47,492 nt of DNA from Chloroflexota bacterium (GCA_902810755.1 CADDYT010000038.1:1-47492), one strand, 5' to 3'. Positions 16,880 to 25,212 are shown, counted from the first letter of the stretch. Translations and numbers: made by a program. The notes: generated by a model from the sequence alone, not told the origin.

Positions 16880-18258
16880 CTAAACTCTGGCAAAAGGGCT
16901 ACCGGCTAAATGAGCAGGTCGAGCGGTACGAGGCGGCCCAGAACAGCGCGCTCGACAACCGCCTGATTCGCCAGGATGTGTGGGGATCGCTGGCCCACGC
17001 GGCCATGTTGCAGCATATCGGCCTGCTCACGGAAAACGAATACGTGGCCATCCACGACGCGCTGTGCCATGTCCTCGAACTGGAGGCGAGCGGCGAGTTC
17101 AGCATCCTGCCCTCGGACGAAGATGTGCATACAAGCATTGAAAATTTCCTGACGGCCACAGCAGGAGTGGCTGGCAAGAAGATCCACCTTGCCCGCTCAC
17201 GCAACGATCAGGTGCTGGTGGATCTGCGCCTTTACGGTAAAGAGCAGTTACATGCCATTGCTGAAAAGCTGTTTGCCCTCTGCTCCGCCCTGCTGGCGTT
17301 CGCCGCGCGGCATAGGGATATCCCCATGCCGGGTTACACGCACATGCAGCGGGCCATGCTCTCATCCGTCGGCCTCTGGGCGGCCAGCTTCGCCGAGTCC
17401 CTGCTGGACGACGAGCAGTTGCTCGCAACAGCGTACCGGCTCAACGATCAATCGCCGCTCGGCTCGGCGGCAGGCTATGGCGTCCCCATCGCCATCGACC
17501 GGCAGTACAGCGCCGACCTGCTTGGCTTCGCGCGCGTGCAGAATAACGTCATCTACGCGCAGAACAGCCGGGGCAAGGTGGAGGCAGCCATCGTACAGGC
17601 CCTCGCTCAGATCATGCTCGACCTGAGCAAGCTGGCGCAGGATATCTTGCTTTTCACCACCGTCGAATACGGCTTCTTCACGGTGCCACAGGAACTCTGT
17701 GCGGGCAGCAGCATCATGCCGCAGAAACGCAACCTGGATGTGATGGAACTGGTGCGCGCGCGCACCCAGACCATGCTGGCCCTGCAACAGCAGATTCTCG
17801 GCATCGTCAGCGGCCTGCCATCCGGCTACAATATGGACTATCAGGAGACCAAACGCCCCTTCATAGAGGCGCTCGACCTCGCGCGGGACAGCCTGAACAT
17901 CTGCGCGCTGGTCGTCAGCGCGCTCGGCGTCAACACGGAACGGCTGGTCGCCGCCTGCACCTTTGAACTGTTCGCCGCCGACCGCGCCTACGAACTCGCC
18001 CGTACCGCGAAGCTGCCCTTCCGCGACGCCTACCGCATCGTAGCCGCCGAGGTCACAGCCCAGCTCGACCGCCATCAACCGCCCCCTAATGAAAGCCACG
18101 AGCAGTTGAAGGCGCGCCTGGCCGCGCGCAGCCATACAGGCGCCGCTGGCAACCTCGGCATTGAACAGGCGCAACAGCAACTCGCGCAGGCGCAGGAAGC
18201 ATGGCAGAAACGGGCAGAACACTTTAATATGGCTATAGAAAGCCTGATAAAAAGCTAA
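16876..18258 (+). CDS. argH: Argininosuccinate lyase
   Basis: ArgH splits argininosuccinate into arginine and fumarate, the last step of arginine synthesis. The 460-residue protein shows the N-terminal LWQKGYRLNEQVERYEAAQN segment, HLARSRNDQV, TPGYTHMQRA-like PGYTHMQRAM and the fumarase/lyase signature GSSIMPQKRN (around residue 278) with the catalytic serine. The ATG at 16876 is preferred over upstream codons because it matches the family N terminus and overlaps a short leader ORF. It is controlled by the T-box leader just upstream. argG follows after 107 bases, the reverse of the usual argG-argH order. Confidence 0.95.
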   Translation: MTKLWQKGYRLNEQVERYEAAQNSALDNRLIRQDVWGSLAHAAMLQHIGLLTENEYVAIHDALCHVLELEASGEFSILPSDEDVHTSIENFLTATAGVAGKKIHLARSRNDQVLVDLRLYGKEQLHAIAEKLFALCSALLAFAARHRDIPMPGYTHMQRAMLSSVGLWAASFAESLLDDEQLLATAYRLNDQSPLGSAAGYGVPIAIDRQYSADLLGFARVQNNVIYAQNSRGKVEAAIVQALAQIMLDLSKLAQDILLFTTVEYGFFTVPQELCAGSSIMPQKRNLDVMELVRARTQTMLALQQQILGIVSGLPSGYNMDYQETKRPFIEALDLARDSLNICALVVSALGVNTERLVAACTFELFAADRAYELARTAKLPFRDAYRIVAAEVTAQLDRHQPPPNESHEQLKARLAARSHTGAAGNLGIEQAQQQLAQAQEAWQKRAEHFNMAIESLIKS

Positions 18259-18300
18259 CAACATCCACCACCCGCATCGCCTGCTCCAGGGCGAGCCTGG

Positions 18301-18336
18301 CGTATATAGTAGGGCCACCCCTTGCACGTGGCCTGG
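18301..18336. repeat. Family A palindromic repeat, single unit
   Basis: One unit of family A, in the orientation of the right arm at 11036-11071, with the GGCCACC/GGTGGCC hairpin slightly decayed on one side. It sits in the 107-base gap between argH and argG and may stabilise or partly end the argH message. Confidence 0.75.
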
Positions 18337-18365
18337 GACGGCGGGGTGAGGAAAAGGAGTAAAAG

Positions 18366-19616
18366 ATGTCAACAGTTGTACTGGCTTATTCGGGCGGCCT
18401 GGATACCTCGGTCGCCATTCGCTGGATTAAAGAGCAATACGGGCTGGATGTGATCACGCTGACCATCGATGTCGGTAATGATCGCGACCTGCCAGCTATC
18501 GCGGCGCGCGCGGAGACAATCGGCGCGGTCAAGGCGCTGGTAGTGGATGCGCGAGCAGATTTCGTGCGCTACTTCGTCTGGCCCGCTTTGCAGGCCAACG
18601 CCGTCTACGAGGGGCAATATCCGCTGGCTACTGCCCTGGCGCGCCCGCTGATCGCGCGGCTGCTGGTCGAGGTGGCGCGAGCGGAGGGCGCGGTCGCCGT
18701 CGCGCATGGTTGCACGGGCAAGGGCAACGATCAGGTGCGCTTCGATGTCTCCATCAACACGCTGGCGCCCGATCTGAAGATCATCGCCCCCGTGCGCGAG
18801 TGGAGCATGACGCGCGACAACGAAATCGCCTACGCGGCAGAACATGGCATTCCCATTCCTGTGACCAATGCCAGCCCTTACTCCGTCGATCAGAACCTGT
18901 GGGGGCGCAGCGTCGAATGCGGCATTCTGGAAGACCCCTGGGAGGAGCCGCCCGCCGAGGTCTACGCCTGGACAACCAGCCCTGAAGGCGTGCCTGCCGA
19001 GCCAACCTACATCGAAATCACCTTCCAGCAGGGCATCCCCACCGCGCTCAACGGCGAGGAGATCGACGGCGTGGCGCTGATTGAGGAACTGAACAAGGTC
19101 GCGGGCAAATATGAGATCGGACGCATCGACCATATCGAAGACCGGTTGGTAGGCATCAAGTCGCGTGAGGTCTACGAGGCACCCGCCGGCGTCGTGCTAC
19201 TGGCGGCTCATCGCGCCCTGGAAAGCCTGACGCTCAGCCGCGAGCAGATACGCTTCAAGGAGATCGTGGCCGGGGAGTACGCGCGGCTGATCTATAACGG
19301 GCAGTGGTATAGCGCGCTGCATCAGGATTTGCTGGCTTACGTGCAGAGTACGCAGCGTTTCGTCAGCGGCACGGTGCGCGTCAAGCTCTCGCAGGGCAAC
19401 TGCGCCATCGTCGGGCGCAAATCGGAACACTCGCTCTACAACCACAGCCTGGCAACCTACGATAGCGGTGACCAGTTCGACCACAATGCCGCCCTCGGCT
19501 TCATCAAGCTCTGGGGCCTGCCCCTCACCACGCAGGCGCAGGCGCAACTCCTGCCTTCCATCGGCCTTGAGGGCAACCTGCTCAAAGAAGCGGGGTCACA
19601 GAAAGAACTGACTTAG
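18366..19616 (+). CDS. argG: Argininosuccinate synthase
   Basis: ArgG joins citrulline and aspartate using ATP to make argininosuccinate. The 416-residue length is normal. The N-terminal ATP pyrophosphatase loop AYSGGLDTSV is at residues 7-16. The family blocks HGCTGKGNDQVRF and SPYSVDQNLWGRS bind citrulline and aspartate. AAAAGGAG upstream of ATG is a good ribosome binding site. It follows argH and is probably read through from the same T-box controlled promoter. No other arginine genes are nearby. Confidence 0.97.
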   Translation: MSTVVLAYSGGLDTSVAIRWIKEQYGLDVITLTIDVGNDRDLPAIAARAETIGAVKALVVDARADFVRYFVWPALQANAVYEGQYPLATALARPLIARLLVEVARAEGAVAVAHGCTGKGNDQVRFDVSINTLAPDLKIIAPVREWSMTRDNEIAYAAEHGIPIPVTNASPYSVDQNLWGRSVECGILEDPWEEPPAEVYAWTTSPEGVPAEPTYIEITFQQGIPTALNGEEIDGVALIEELNKVAGKYEIGRIDHIEDRLVGIKSREVYEAPAGVVLLAAHRALESLTLSREQIRFKEIVAGEYARLIYNGQWYSALHQDLLAYVQSTQRFVSGTVRVKLSQGNCAIVGRKSEHSLYNHSLATYDSGDQFDHNAALGFIKLWGLPLTTQAQAQLLPSIGLEGNLLKEAGSQKELT

Positions 19617-19629
19617 CGAGTAGACGTGT

Positions 19630-19711
19630 CGTGCTGAGCGGCAGCGAAGTCTCTCAGTGAGGCTACTGCATCAGGATGGCGAGATGAGAGATTTCGCTGC
19701 CGCTCAGCACG
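19630..19711. repeat. Family B palindromic element, complete inverted pair
   Basis: The arms 19630-19656 and 19685-19711 form a 27-bp stem with one G-U pair around a 28-base spacer. The core is TGCTGAGCGGCAGCGAA. It lies 13 bases after argG and could act as the operon's terminator or mRNA stabiliser. Confidence 0.85.
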
Positions 19712-19769
19712 ATACGTTCAGGAGAGCGTTTTCTCGAGCGTGATATAATGAAAAGCATCCGGGCATGCA

Positions 19770-19792
19770 ATGACCCCCGGTCATACTATAAT
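19770..19792 (+). promoter_or_regulatory. Candidate operator and -10 box before the nitroreductase gene
   Basis: A perfect palindrome ATGACC-CCC-GGTCAT (19770-19784) abuts TATAAT at 19787-19792, 16 bases before the nitroreductase ATG. A second TATAAT is at 19744-19749. Neither has a clear -35 box. The palindrome would suit a dimeric repressor or activator. Confidence 0.35.
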
Positions 19793-19808
19793 CTGGAAGA
19801 ACCATATT

Positions 19809-20387
19809 ATGAGTGTTTTTGAGACGATTAAGCGCAGACGCAGTATCGGGAAGATGACGCAGGAGCGGCCCACGCGCAGGCAGATTGAGAAGCTACTGGA
19901 GGCAGCGACGCACGCTCCCAACCATCATAAAGTGGAACCCTGGAAATTTATCGTGCTGGCGGGCAGGGCGCGTGAAGAGCTGGGCGCGGTGATGGAGGAG
20001 GCGCTGGCGAGTCGGCTTGAAGAGACGAGCAGCAAAACCGCGCAGGCGCTGCTCAACAAGGAGCGCAACAAGCTGTTGCGCTCGCCGGTGGTCATTGTGG
20101 TGGTGGCGGAAGCGCCCAGGCTACCAAAGGTGCTGGCAATCGAGAATATAGAGGCGGCAGCGGCGGCGACACAGAATATGCTGCTGGTCGCCGAAGAGAT
20201 GGGCCTCGCCGCTATGTGGCGCACGGGCGATGCCGCCTTTGACCCGCGGGTCAAAGCATGGCTGGGACTGGAACCCGAAGCGCATATCGTCTCTTTCCTC
20301 TACCTCGGCTTCCCCGCCATCCCCCACCTCGAACGCCACCCCATCCCGTTCGAGGAAAAAACAACCTGGCTGGGGTGGGAAGAGTAA
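19809..20387 (+). CDS. Nitroreductase family protein
   Basis: This 192-residue FMN-dependent oxidoreductase is of the small nitroreductase group (YdjA-like). FMN-contacting positions are visible in the N-terminal KRRRSIGKM, in THAPNHHKVEPWKFIVL and in the C-terminal MGLAAMWRTG segment. Such enzymes reduce nitro groups or quinones with NAD(P)H; the natural substrate is unknown. The ATG at 19809 is chosen because the family begins with this FETIKRRRS sequence; an ATG at 19770 falls inside a palindrome. It is convergent with apt. Confidence 0.85.
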   Translation: MSVFETIKRRRSIGKMTQERPTRRQIEKLLEAATHAPNHHKVEPWKFIVLAGRAREELGAVMEEALASRLEETSSKTAQALLNKERNKLLRSPVVIVVVAEAPRLPKVLAIENIEAAAAATQNMLLVAEEMGLAAMWRTGDAAFDPRVKAWLGLEPEAHIVSFLYLGFPAIPHLERHPIPFEEKTTWLGWEE

Positions 20388-20399
20388 TGCTCATGGAAT

Positions 20400-20434
20400 G
20401 GGCCAACAACGCGCCGATGGTAGGCTGTTGGCCC
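20400..20434. terminator. Bidirectional hairpin between nitroreductase and apt
   Basis: GGGCCAACA (20400-20408) pairs with TGTTGGCCC (20426-20434) over a 17-base loop, between two convergent genes. No strong T run follows on either strand. Confidence 0.5.
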
Positions 20435-20444
20435 GTTCTCTATC

Positions 20445-20984
20445 CTAATATTTGATCAGGGCGAAGACATCATGCCCTTTGAGCTGTTCGCGGCCCTTGA
20501 GGAAGGTGAGTTCGACCAGGAAGGCGATGCCCGCGATATGTCCTCCCAGCTTCTCCACCAGTTCCATCGCCGCTGAGACGGTGCCGCCGGTCGCCAGCAG
20601 ATCATCGACGATGAGGACGCGCTGGCCGGGCTTGATGCCGTCGATGTGCATCTCGACGACGTTGGTGCCATATTCGAGCGCGTACTCCACGCTCACCGTC
20701 TGCGAAGGCAGCTTGCCGAATTTGCGCACGGGGATAAAGCCGCAGTTCAACAGGTAGGCCAGGGGCGCACCAAAGATGAAACCGCGCGACTCCACGCCCA
20801 CCACCGCCTCGATGCCCGCTCCTCGATAGTGGGCGGCCAGACGATCTAACGCAGCGCGAAAGGCCGGACCATTTTGCAGCAGGGGCGTGATATCTTTAAA
20901 CAGGACGCCCTTCTGCGGAAAGTCTGGAATATCACGAATCCAATCTTCCAGGCGTATTGACTCCGATTCAGTTGTTGAGGACAT
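20445..20984 (-). CDS. apt: Adenine phosphoribosyltransferase
   Basis: Apt salvages adenine with PRPP to make AMP. The 179-residue protein has the normal N terminus (IRDIPDFPQKGVLFKDITPLLQ), the VVGVESRGFIFGAPLAY segment and the PRPP-binding loop RVLIVDDLLATGGT. GAGGAG lies about 8 bases before the ATG at 20984. It stands alone, facing the nitroreductase gene. In many bacteria apt is beside relA or recJ; neither is seen here. Confidence 0.96.
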   Translation of the reverse strand: MSSTTESESIRLEDWIRDIPDFPQKGVLFKDITPLLQNGPAFRAALDRLAAHYRGAGIEAVVGVESRGFIFGAPLAYLLNCGFIPVRKFGKLPSQTVSVEYALEYGTNVVEMHIDGIKPGQRVLIVDDLLATGGTVSAAMELVEKLGGHIAGIAFLVELTFLKGREQLKGHDVFALIKY

Positions 20985-21344
20985 CGCTTCATTTCTCCTC
21001 TACTTGACATTGCATCTAGCACAAGAAGGCAGGGGCAGTCATGAGAGCGGTTAGTCTCTCTTGACAACCCCTGCTGTATTCAAATAACCCGGGCCGGACG
21101 ACCAGGCAGGCCGCCCCTGCCAGCGTACCTGTTTTGCTTGCAGGCCCGCCATACCGCTAGCAGTATACCGCAGTGCGCCAGTTTGCGCAAGATAAACAGG
21201 CATTTTGCATATCTCCCTCCGTTCGCGCTATCTCACAGCAGAGGGAAGAGACATGACACTTTTGGGAAGGCGCGGGCGTGTACCCTGTAAATATTTAGAA
21301 GGCTAGAGAAAAAGTCACGGTATCCTGGAGGGCAGGTTTTCAAG
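20985..21344. other. 360-base intergenic region between apt and nuoB
   Basis: This is the divergent region upstream of both apt and nuoB. I see a small GC-rich hairpin (GGCAGG/CCTGCC near 21105-21121) and no convincing consensus promoter, repeat of families A-C, or RNA gene. Confidence 0.5.
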
Positions 21345-21950
21345 ATGGATTATCAGAACAGAGGAACAGGAGCGAAGCGTATTCCCGGCACGCGCGGAAA
21401 AGGGGTGCCGCTCGTCAGCGCCAGCGGGCCTGCTGAGTATGTGCCGGGGCATCAGGAAGGGCCGGTACAACTGACCAGCATGGCAGATATGTTGCAGTGG
21501 GCGCAGAACTGGGCGCGCTCACGTTCTGTCTGGCCGCTCGGCTACGGGCTGGCCTGCTGCGCCATCGAAATGATGGCCTCGGCCTCTGCTGCCCAGTATG
21601 ATCTGGCGCGATTTGGTTCTGAGGTCTTCCGTTCTAGCCCGCGCCAGGCGGATTTGATGATTGTGGCAGGGACCGTCTGCGTGAAGATGGGGCCGCGCCT
21701 GCGTCTGCTGTGGGAGCAGATGCCTGATCCCAAGTGGGTGCTGAGCATGGGCCAGTGCGCCAATTCCGGCGGCGAGTTTTTCGATAGTTACTACACCGTA
21801 CAGGGCGTGGATACTATCGTTCCCGTCGATGTCTATGTTCCCGGCTGCCCGCCACGCCCGGAGCAGCTCATCGAAGGTATTCTCAAATTGCGTGAGAAGA
21901 TTCTCAAGCAGGGTCTGAGCATCCAGGGAGAGGATCCGTTTGCGGAGTAA
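21345..21950 (+). CDS. nuoB: NADH-quinone oxidoreductase subunit B
   Basis: NuoB carries iron-sulfur cluster N2, the last electron carrier before quinone in complex I. The four ligand cysteines are visible: adjacent C71 and C72 ([10 protein letters not shown]), C138 (MGQCANSGG) and C168 (VPGCPPRPE). The 201-residue protein has a hydrophilic extension of about 40 residues before the conserved core. GGAGGG upstream of ATG is the ribosome binding site. The next gene is nuoD; nuoA and nuoC, which usually flank nuoB, are missing here. Confidence 0.95.
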   Translation: MDYQNRGTGAKRIPGTRGKGVPLVSASGPAEYVPGHQEGPVQLTSMADMLQWAQNWARSRSVWPLGYGLACCAIEMMASASAAQYDLARFGSEVFRSSPRQADLMIVAGTVCVKMGPRLRLLWEQMPDPKWVLSMGQCANSGGEFFDSYYTVQGVDTIVPVDVYVPGCPPRPEQLIEGILKLREKILKQGLSIQGEDPFAE

Positions 21951-21977
21951 CGTGGGCCAGCGGAAGGCGAGGAAAGC

Positions 21978-23138
21978 ATGGCAACAGACTACAACAGACT
22001 CGATACCAGCGCCAACGTCCATACAGCAGAGTCTGCCGAGGGGATCAGGTCCGAGGAGATGCTGCTGAACATGGGGCCGCAGCACCCAAGCACGCACGGC
22101 GTCTTACGGCTTATCCTCACGTTGCAGGGAGAGACTATCATCGAGTGTACGCCCGTCATCGGCTACCTGCATCGGGGAATGGAGAAAATTTTTGAGAATC
22201 GCACGCTGATGCAGGGCATTCGCTACACTGACAACTCGGACTATCTCTCGCCTATGCTCTGCGAGATCGCATATGCAGGGGCCGCCGAGCAGTTGATGGG
22301 GCTGGAAATTCCCCGACGCGCGCAGTACATTCGCCTGCTGGTGGGAGAATTGCAGCGTATCGCCAGCCATCTCGTCGCGGTCGGTACCTACCTGCTGGAC
22401 GTGGGGGCCTTCACGCCGATTCTCTGGACCTTTACGGCGCGTGAGGGCATCATGGAGTTATTCGAAGCCCTGGCCGGCAGCCGTTTCACCGTCAACTATA
22501 TGCGCGTGGGCGGCGTGCTGCACGATTTCCCGAAGGGCTGGCTGCGCCAGTGCGAAGCCTGGCTCGATAACTTTGAAAAGAGGCTGGACGAACTCAACAT
22601 CCTCATCAATGGCAACGAAATCTTCCAGGCGCGCACGCAGGGAGTGGGCTTCATCGACCCGCAGCAGGCCATTGCTTACGGCCTGACCGGCCCCATGCTG
22701 CGCGCCAGCGGCGTCAACTGGGACCTGCGCGTCAACCGGCCCTACATGGCCTATCGGGAGGTAGCCGTCAACCCGGTTGTGCTGCAGGAGGGAGATTGTT
22801 ACGCCCGCAATGATGTTCGCATGCGTGAGATGGCCGAAAGCGCGCGACTGTGCCGCGTTGCCATCGACAGGATGCCAGCCGGGCCAATCTCCGTTCGCGT
22901 TCCTATCGCCCTGCGCCCGCAACGCGGCGAAACTTACTTCGCCATCGAGAATCCGCGTGGGGAATATGGCTTCTACCTGATCAGCGACGGCAGCGAATAT
23001 CCCTGGCGCGCCAAGATGAGAGCGCCTTCTTTTGTGAACCTGCAAATCCTGCCAGAGCTGCTGCGCGGCCACAAAATGAGTGACGCCGTTGCCATCATCG
23101 GCAGTACCGACGTCGTGCTGGGGTGCGTTGATCGCTGA
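21978..23138 (+). CDS. nuoD: NADH-quinone oxidoreductase subunit D
   Basis: NuoD is the 49-kDa type subunit lining the quinone pocket of complex I. The family blocks NMGPQHPSTHGVLR, YLHRGMEK, YTDNSDYLSPM and RIASHLVAVGTY are intact, and the protein ends with the usual GSTDVVLGCVDR-like VxGxVDR sequence. It is 386 residues long with a short variable N terminus. It lies 27 bases after nuoB and 176 bases before an unrelated small gene. No nuoC lies between B and D, and no other nuo gene is in the window. Confidence 0.95.
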   Translation: MATDYNRLDTSANVHTAESAEGIRSEEMLLNMGPQHPSTHGVLRLILTLQGETIIECTPVIGYLHRGMEKIFENRTLMQGIRYTDNSDYLSPMLCEIAYAGAAEQLMGLEIPRRAQYIRLLVGELQRIASHLVAVGTYLLDVGAFTPILWTFTAREGIMELFEALAGSRFTVNYMRVGGVLHDFPKGWLRQCEAWLDNFEKRLDELNILINGNEIFQARTQGVGFIDPQQAIAYGLTGPMLRASGVNWDLRVNRPYMAYREVAVNPVVLQEGDCYARNDVRMREMAESARLCRVAIDRMPAGPISVRVPIALRPQRGETYFAIENPRGEYGFYLISDGSEYPWRAKMRAPSFVNLQILPELLRGHKMSDAVAIIGSTDVVLGCVDR

Positions 23139-23195
23139 GCCGGGAAACTACCTTGCCCACCTGCTCCGTACCAGTAGTAGCGCACTACAGCGCGG

Positions 23196-23268
23196 TTCAG
23201 CGGCCTGGAGCGAGCTAGCGAGGGCAGGGCAACCCTGGCGCTCGCCCTTGCAGCTCAATCCTTACGAA
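23196..23268 (+). repeat. Family C dispersed intergenic repeat, copy 2
   Basis: This 73-base element matches the reverse complement of 3811-3883 along its length, best at the first 30 and last 12 bases. It lies after nuoD, as copy 1 lies after ftsW/rodA, but in the opposite orientation. It contains a short CAGGG/CCCTG hairpin. Confidence 0.65.
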
Positions 23269-23314
23269 CATCACTTTAGAGTATCAGCATGAGAAAGGAA
23301 GTCAGGAATAAGCG

Positions 23315-23734
23315 ATGTTACCCGGCGATAGAAACAGTCAGCCTCCCAGCCAGTACGGGAACCGGGAGGAATCGGCCAGCTCGCAACAACAAAACGCCAA
23401 CAATGCCGAACATATCAGCCGCGACGAGCAGGTGAAATACGGCACGCGCCCGGAAGACCAGTACGGCGCTCAAGACCAGTTTGGCGATGTAGACAATCAA
23501 GACCCCTATAGCAACCTCTATGATGAGGAGATGGAGGACACGCCAGGCGGGGAAGGTATCGAGAACCCTGAAGGCATCCTCTACGGCCTTGAAGCGCCAA
23601 CAGGCGAACCCATTCCGGCAGGTGAAGCCAACGAATTGCGCGGCTTTGATGATGCAGATAATGAAAATGTTAATAACCAGAATCGGTATTCTACCTGGGA
23701 CATGTGTGTCATACTTCGCTGCCGCTCCGCATGA
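23315..23734 (+). CDS. Hypothetical hydrophilic Asn/Gln/Glu-rich protein
   Basis: Family not recognised. The 139-residue product is very hydrophilic, rich in N, Q, E, D, G and P, with repeated short motifs around YG, DQ and ED, and is probably disordered. It has no signal peptide or membrane helix. The last 12 or so residues and the stop are encoded within a family B repeat arm (23706-23737), so the natural C terminus may have been replaced by repeat insertion. Confidence 0.5.
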   Translation: MLPGDRNSQPPSQYGNREESASSQQQNANNAEHISRDEQVKYGTRPEDQYGAQDQFGDVDNQDPYSNLYDEEMEDTPGGEGIENPEGILYGLEAPTGEPIPAGEANELRGFDDADNENVNNQNRYSTWDMCVILRCRSA

Positions 23735-23737
23735 CAC
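23706..23737. repeat. Family B repeat arm
   Basis: Short inverted ends GTGTCAT (23706-23712) and ATGACAC (23731-23737) flank a TTCGCTGCCGCTC core shared with the arm at 19693-19711. It overlaps the 3' end of the hydrophilic hypothetical gene. Confidence 0.55.
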
Positions 23738-23756
23738 GTCCCGGCCACGTTTTTAC

Positions 23757-23787
23757 GGCATACCGTAGCTGGCATACCGTAGCTGGC
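23757..23787 (+). repeat. Tandem duplication of a 14-base unit
   Basis: GGCATACCGTAGCT occurs twice in tandem, followed by GGC. It looks like a recent slip duplication in the repeat-rich gap between the hypothetical gene and mscL. Confidence 0.75.
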
Positions 23788-23847
23788 CCCCTCGTCACAG
23801 GCTGCAACGCAGGCCCGCCGCTGGCACGGGCTTCAGTTAATGCCTAT

Positions 23848-23945
23848 GGGGCCACCCCTGGCGGATGGCCCTACTCTAGACAAACGTGTCGTAGGACTTG
23901 TGGAGCCGTCGTATATAGTAGGGCCACCCCTGGCGGGTGGCCTGC
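23848..23945. repeat. Family A palindromic element, imperfect inverted pair
   Basis: The left unit (about 23848-23881) and right unit (about 23910-23945) are inverted relative to each other, as in 10965-11071, but less perfect. Each keeps the GGCCACC hairpin and the CCCTACT/AGTAGGG border. It lies downstream of mscL, which ends at 24023 on the minus strand. Confidence 0.75.
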
Positions 23946-24022
23946 GGCGCAGGCAGGCCAGCATAGGGAGACCGGCATACAGCAGGCCAGAGCCGGAGCG
24001 GTTTTCAAGAACATGATAACAA

Positions 24023-24517
24023 TTATGATGGGCGCTGTGCGGTTGCCGGAGGTTGCGCGGTGGGCGGCAACTGCGACGTGCAGTAGGGGCAGCGTGTCGC
24101 CTGCAACGGCACATTGCTGATGCAATAGGGGCATTCTTTGGTCGTGACAGCCTCCGGCTGCCCCTTCTTATACAGGCTCATTAATGCATTGACCGGGCGG
24201 ACAACGAAGAAATAGATCACAAACGAGACGATCAGGAAGCTAATTACCGCATTGATGAACGCGCCGTACAATAAGTGGCCACCCGTAAATGGCAGGGTGA
24301 CAGATGCATTGCTCAGCCCGGTTTTCCCTGCGGGGATCAGCGGCGTGATGATGTCGCTGACAAAGGCGTTGACAACGCTGGTGAAAGCTGCGCCGATGAC
24401 GATGCCAACGGCCAGATCGACGACGTTGCCGCGCAGGATAAACTCTTTGAAACCGGTCAACCAGCTTACTGCACCCTTCTCTACTCGCTGCACATTGGGA
24501 TTGTTCCAGACAGTCAT
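24023..24517 (-). CDS. mscL: Large-conductance mechanosensitive channel with C-terminal zinc ribbon
   Basis: MscL opens under membrane tension to release solutes in osmotic downshock. The 164-residue protein has the family N terminus (GFKEFILRGNVVDLAVGIVIGAAF, helix 1 about residues 25-52), the loop, and helix 2 (about 85-108). After the usual charged GQP segment it carries an added CPYC-x10-CPYC zinc ribbon (C129, C132, C143, C146) and a Pro/Ala/Gln tail. AAAGGAGG precedes the ATG at 24517. The zinc ribbon would lie in the cytoplasm near the channel's C-terminal bundle. Confidence 0.95.
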   Translation of the reverse strand: MTVWNNPNVQRVEKGAVSWLTGFKEFILRGNVVDLAVGIVIGAAFTSVVNAFVSDIITPLIPAGKTGLSNASVTLPFTGGHLLYGAFINAVISFLIVSFVIYFFVVRPVNALMSLYKKGQPEAVTTKECPYCISNVPLQATRCPYCTSQLPPTAQPPATAQRPS

Positions 24518-24659
24518 GAATCCTCCTTTGTTGTGTTACATAATTGTTTGTCTCAGATAAGTCCCTGTCAGAGAACCTTATCTTACTATACAACGGATAA
24601 GATATCATGATTACGAAGGTTGAGCTAGAGGGTACTGATCACGGTTATTCTGATGACAA

Positions 24660-24710
24660 GCATGGAGAGCGAAACCTGAGCCTTGCAAGACTCAGTTTCG
24701 CTCTCCATGC
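24660..24710. terminator. Long hairpin downstream of the AAA-ATPase remnant
   Basis: The arms 24660-24680 and 24691-24710 pair over 20 bp with one bulged C and a 10-base loop, just after the stop of the remnant on the minus strand. No T run follows. Confidence 0.6.
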
Positions 24711-24715
24711 TCGCG

Positions 24716-25050
24716 CTAGAATGGCCCGCCACGATAGACGACGCGACCGGGAATGACGCTGCGCAGGCCAGGCGGAAGCATATTCATCGCTTCGGGAGCG
24801 GGAAGAGTCGCTTCTTCGGCGCTGGTGCTGACCATCTGCTCGCGCAGGGTATCGATCTGGGAGGTCATGAGCGCGTCCATACTCTGCGGCTGTGCAAGGG
24901 CGACCCGGCGCATCATGGAGGAGAGGAAGAGTTCTTTGAGGTAGGCGAATGAGAAGCCTTCTGTGGCCTCTGCGACGCGCGCTATAGCCTCGGCTGAGAG
25001 ACGCAAAGCGGAAAGCGGAGCGCCTCGTTGATAAGCTGTTCCTCGTACAT
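24716..25050 (-). pseudogene. Remnant of an AAA+ ATPase (C-terminal lid region)
   Basis: The frame ending at 24716 encodes AEAIARVAEATEGFSFAYLKELF plus a further 70 residues, which matches the C-terminal lid segment of AAA-family ATPases; Walker A and B are absent. Upstream, GGAGG followed by ATG at 25050 starts a different frame (MYEEQLINEALRFPL) that stops after 22 codons. A one-base loss near 25010-25020 would join the two frames. The locus is thus both truncated and frameshifted. An alternative is a very short intact gene starting with TTG at 25006. Being expressed and functional seems unlikely. Confidence 0.55.
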
Positions 25051-25183
25051 GGTTCCTCCAAAGCTGATTTTGAAAAGTACACCATGCTATCTACACTGGA
25101 ATAGCGTGGAAGGTTGTTTGCCACACCATGTTCATAGAGAACTGGCGGGGAGAAAGCGGGCCAATAATTAGCCTCAAAAAAGC

Positions 25184-25212
25184 TTGACACGGCAGAGCTA
25201 GCTGGTTATAAT
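25184..25212 (+). promoter_or_regulatory. Perfect-consensus promoter for the GntR regulator
   Basis: TTGACA (25184-25189), 17 bases, TATAAT (25207-25212): an exact match to the sigma-70 consensus. Transcription would start about 25219, only some 19 bases before the ATG at 25238. A 9-base palindrome ATAC-G-GTAT at 25223-25231 overlaps this point and is a candidate operator for autoregulation. Confidence 0.8.

Noticed and set aside
24645..25190. 181-codon minus-strand frame over the AAA remnant
   Set aside because: Arg/Ser-rich shadow of the ATPase remnant in the wrong frame; the recognisable lid sequence is in another frame.
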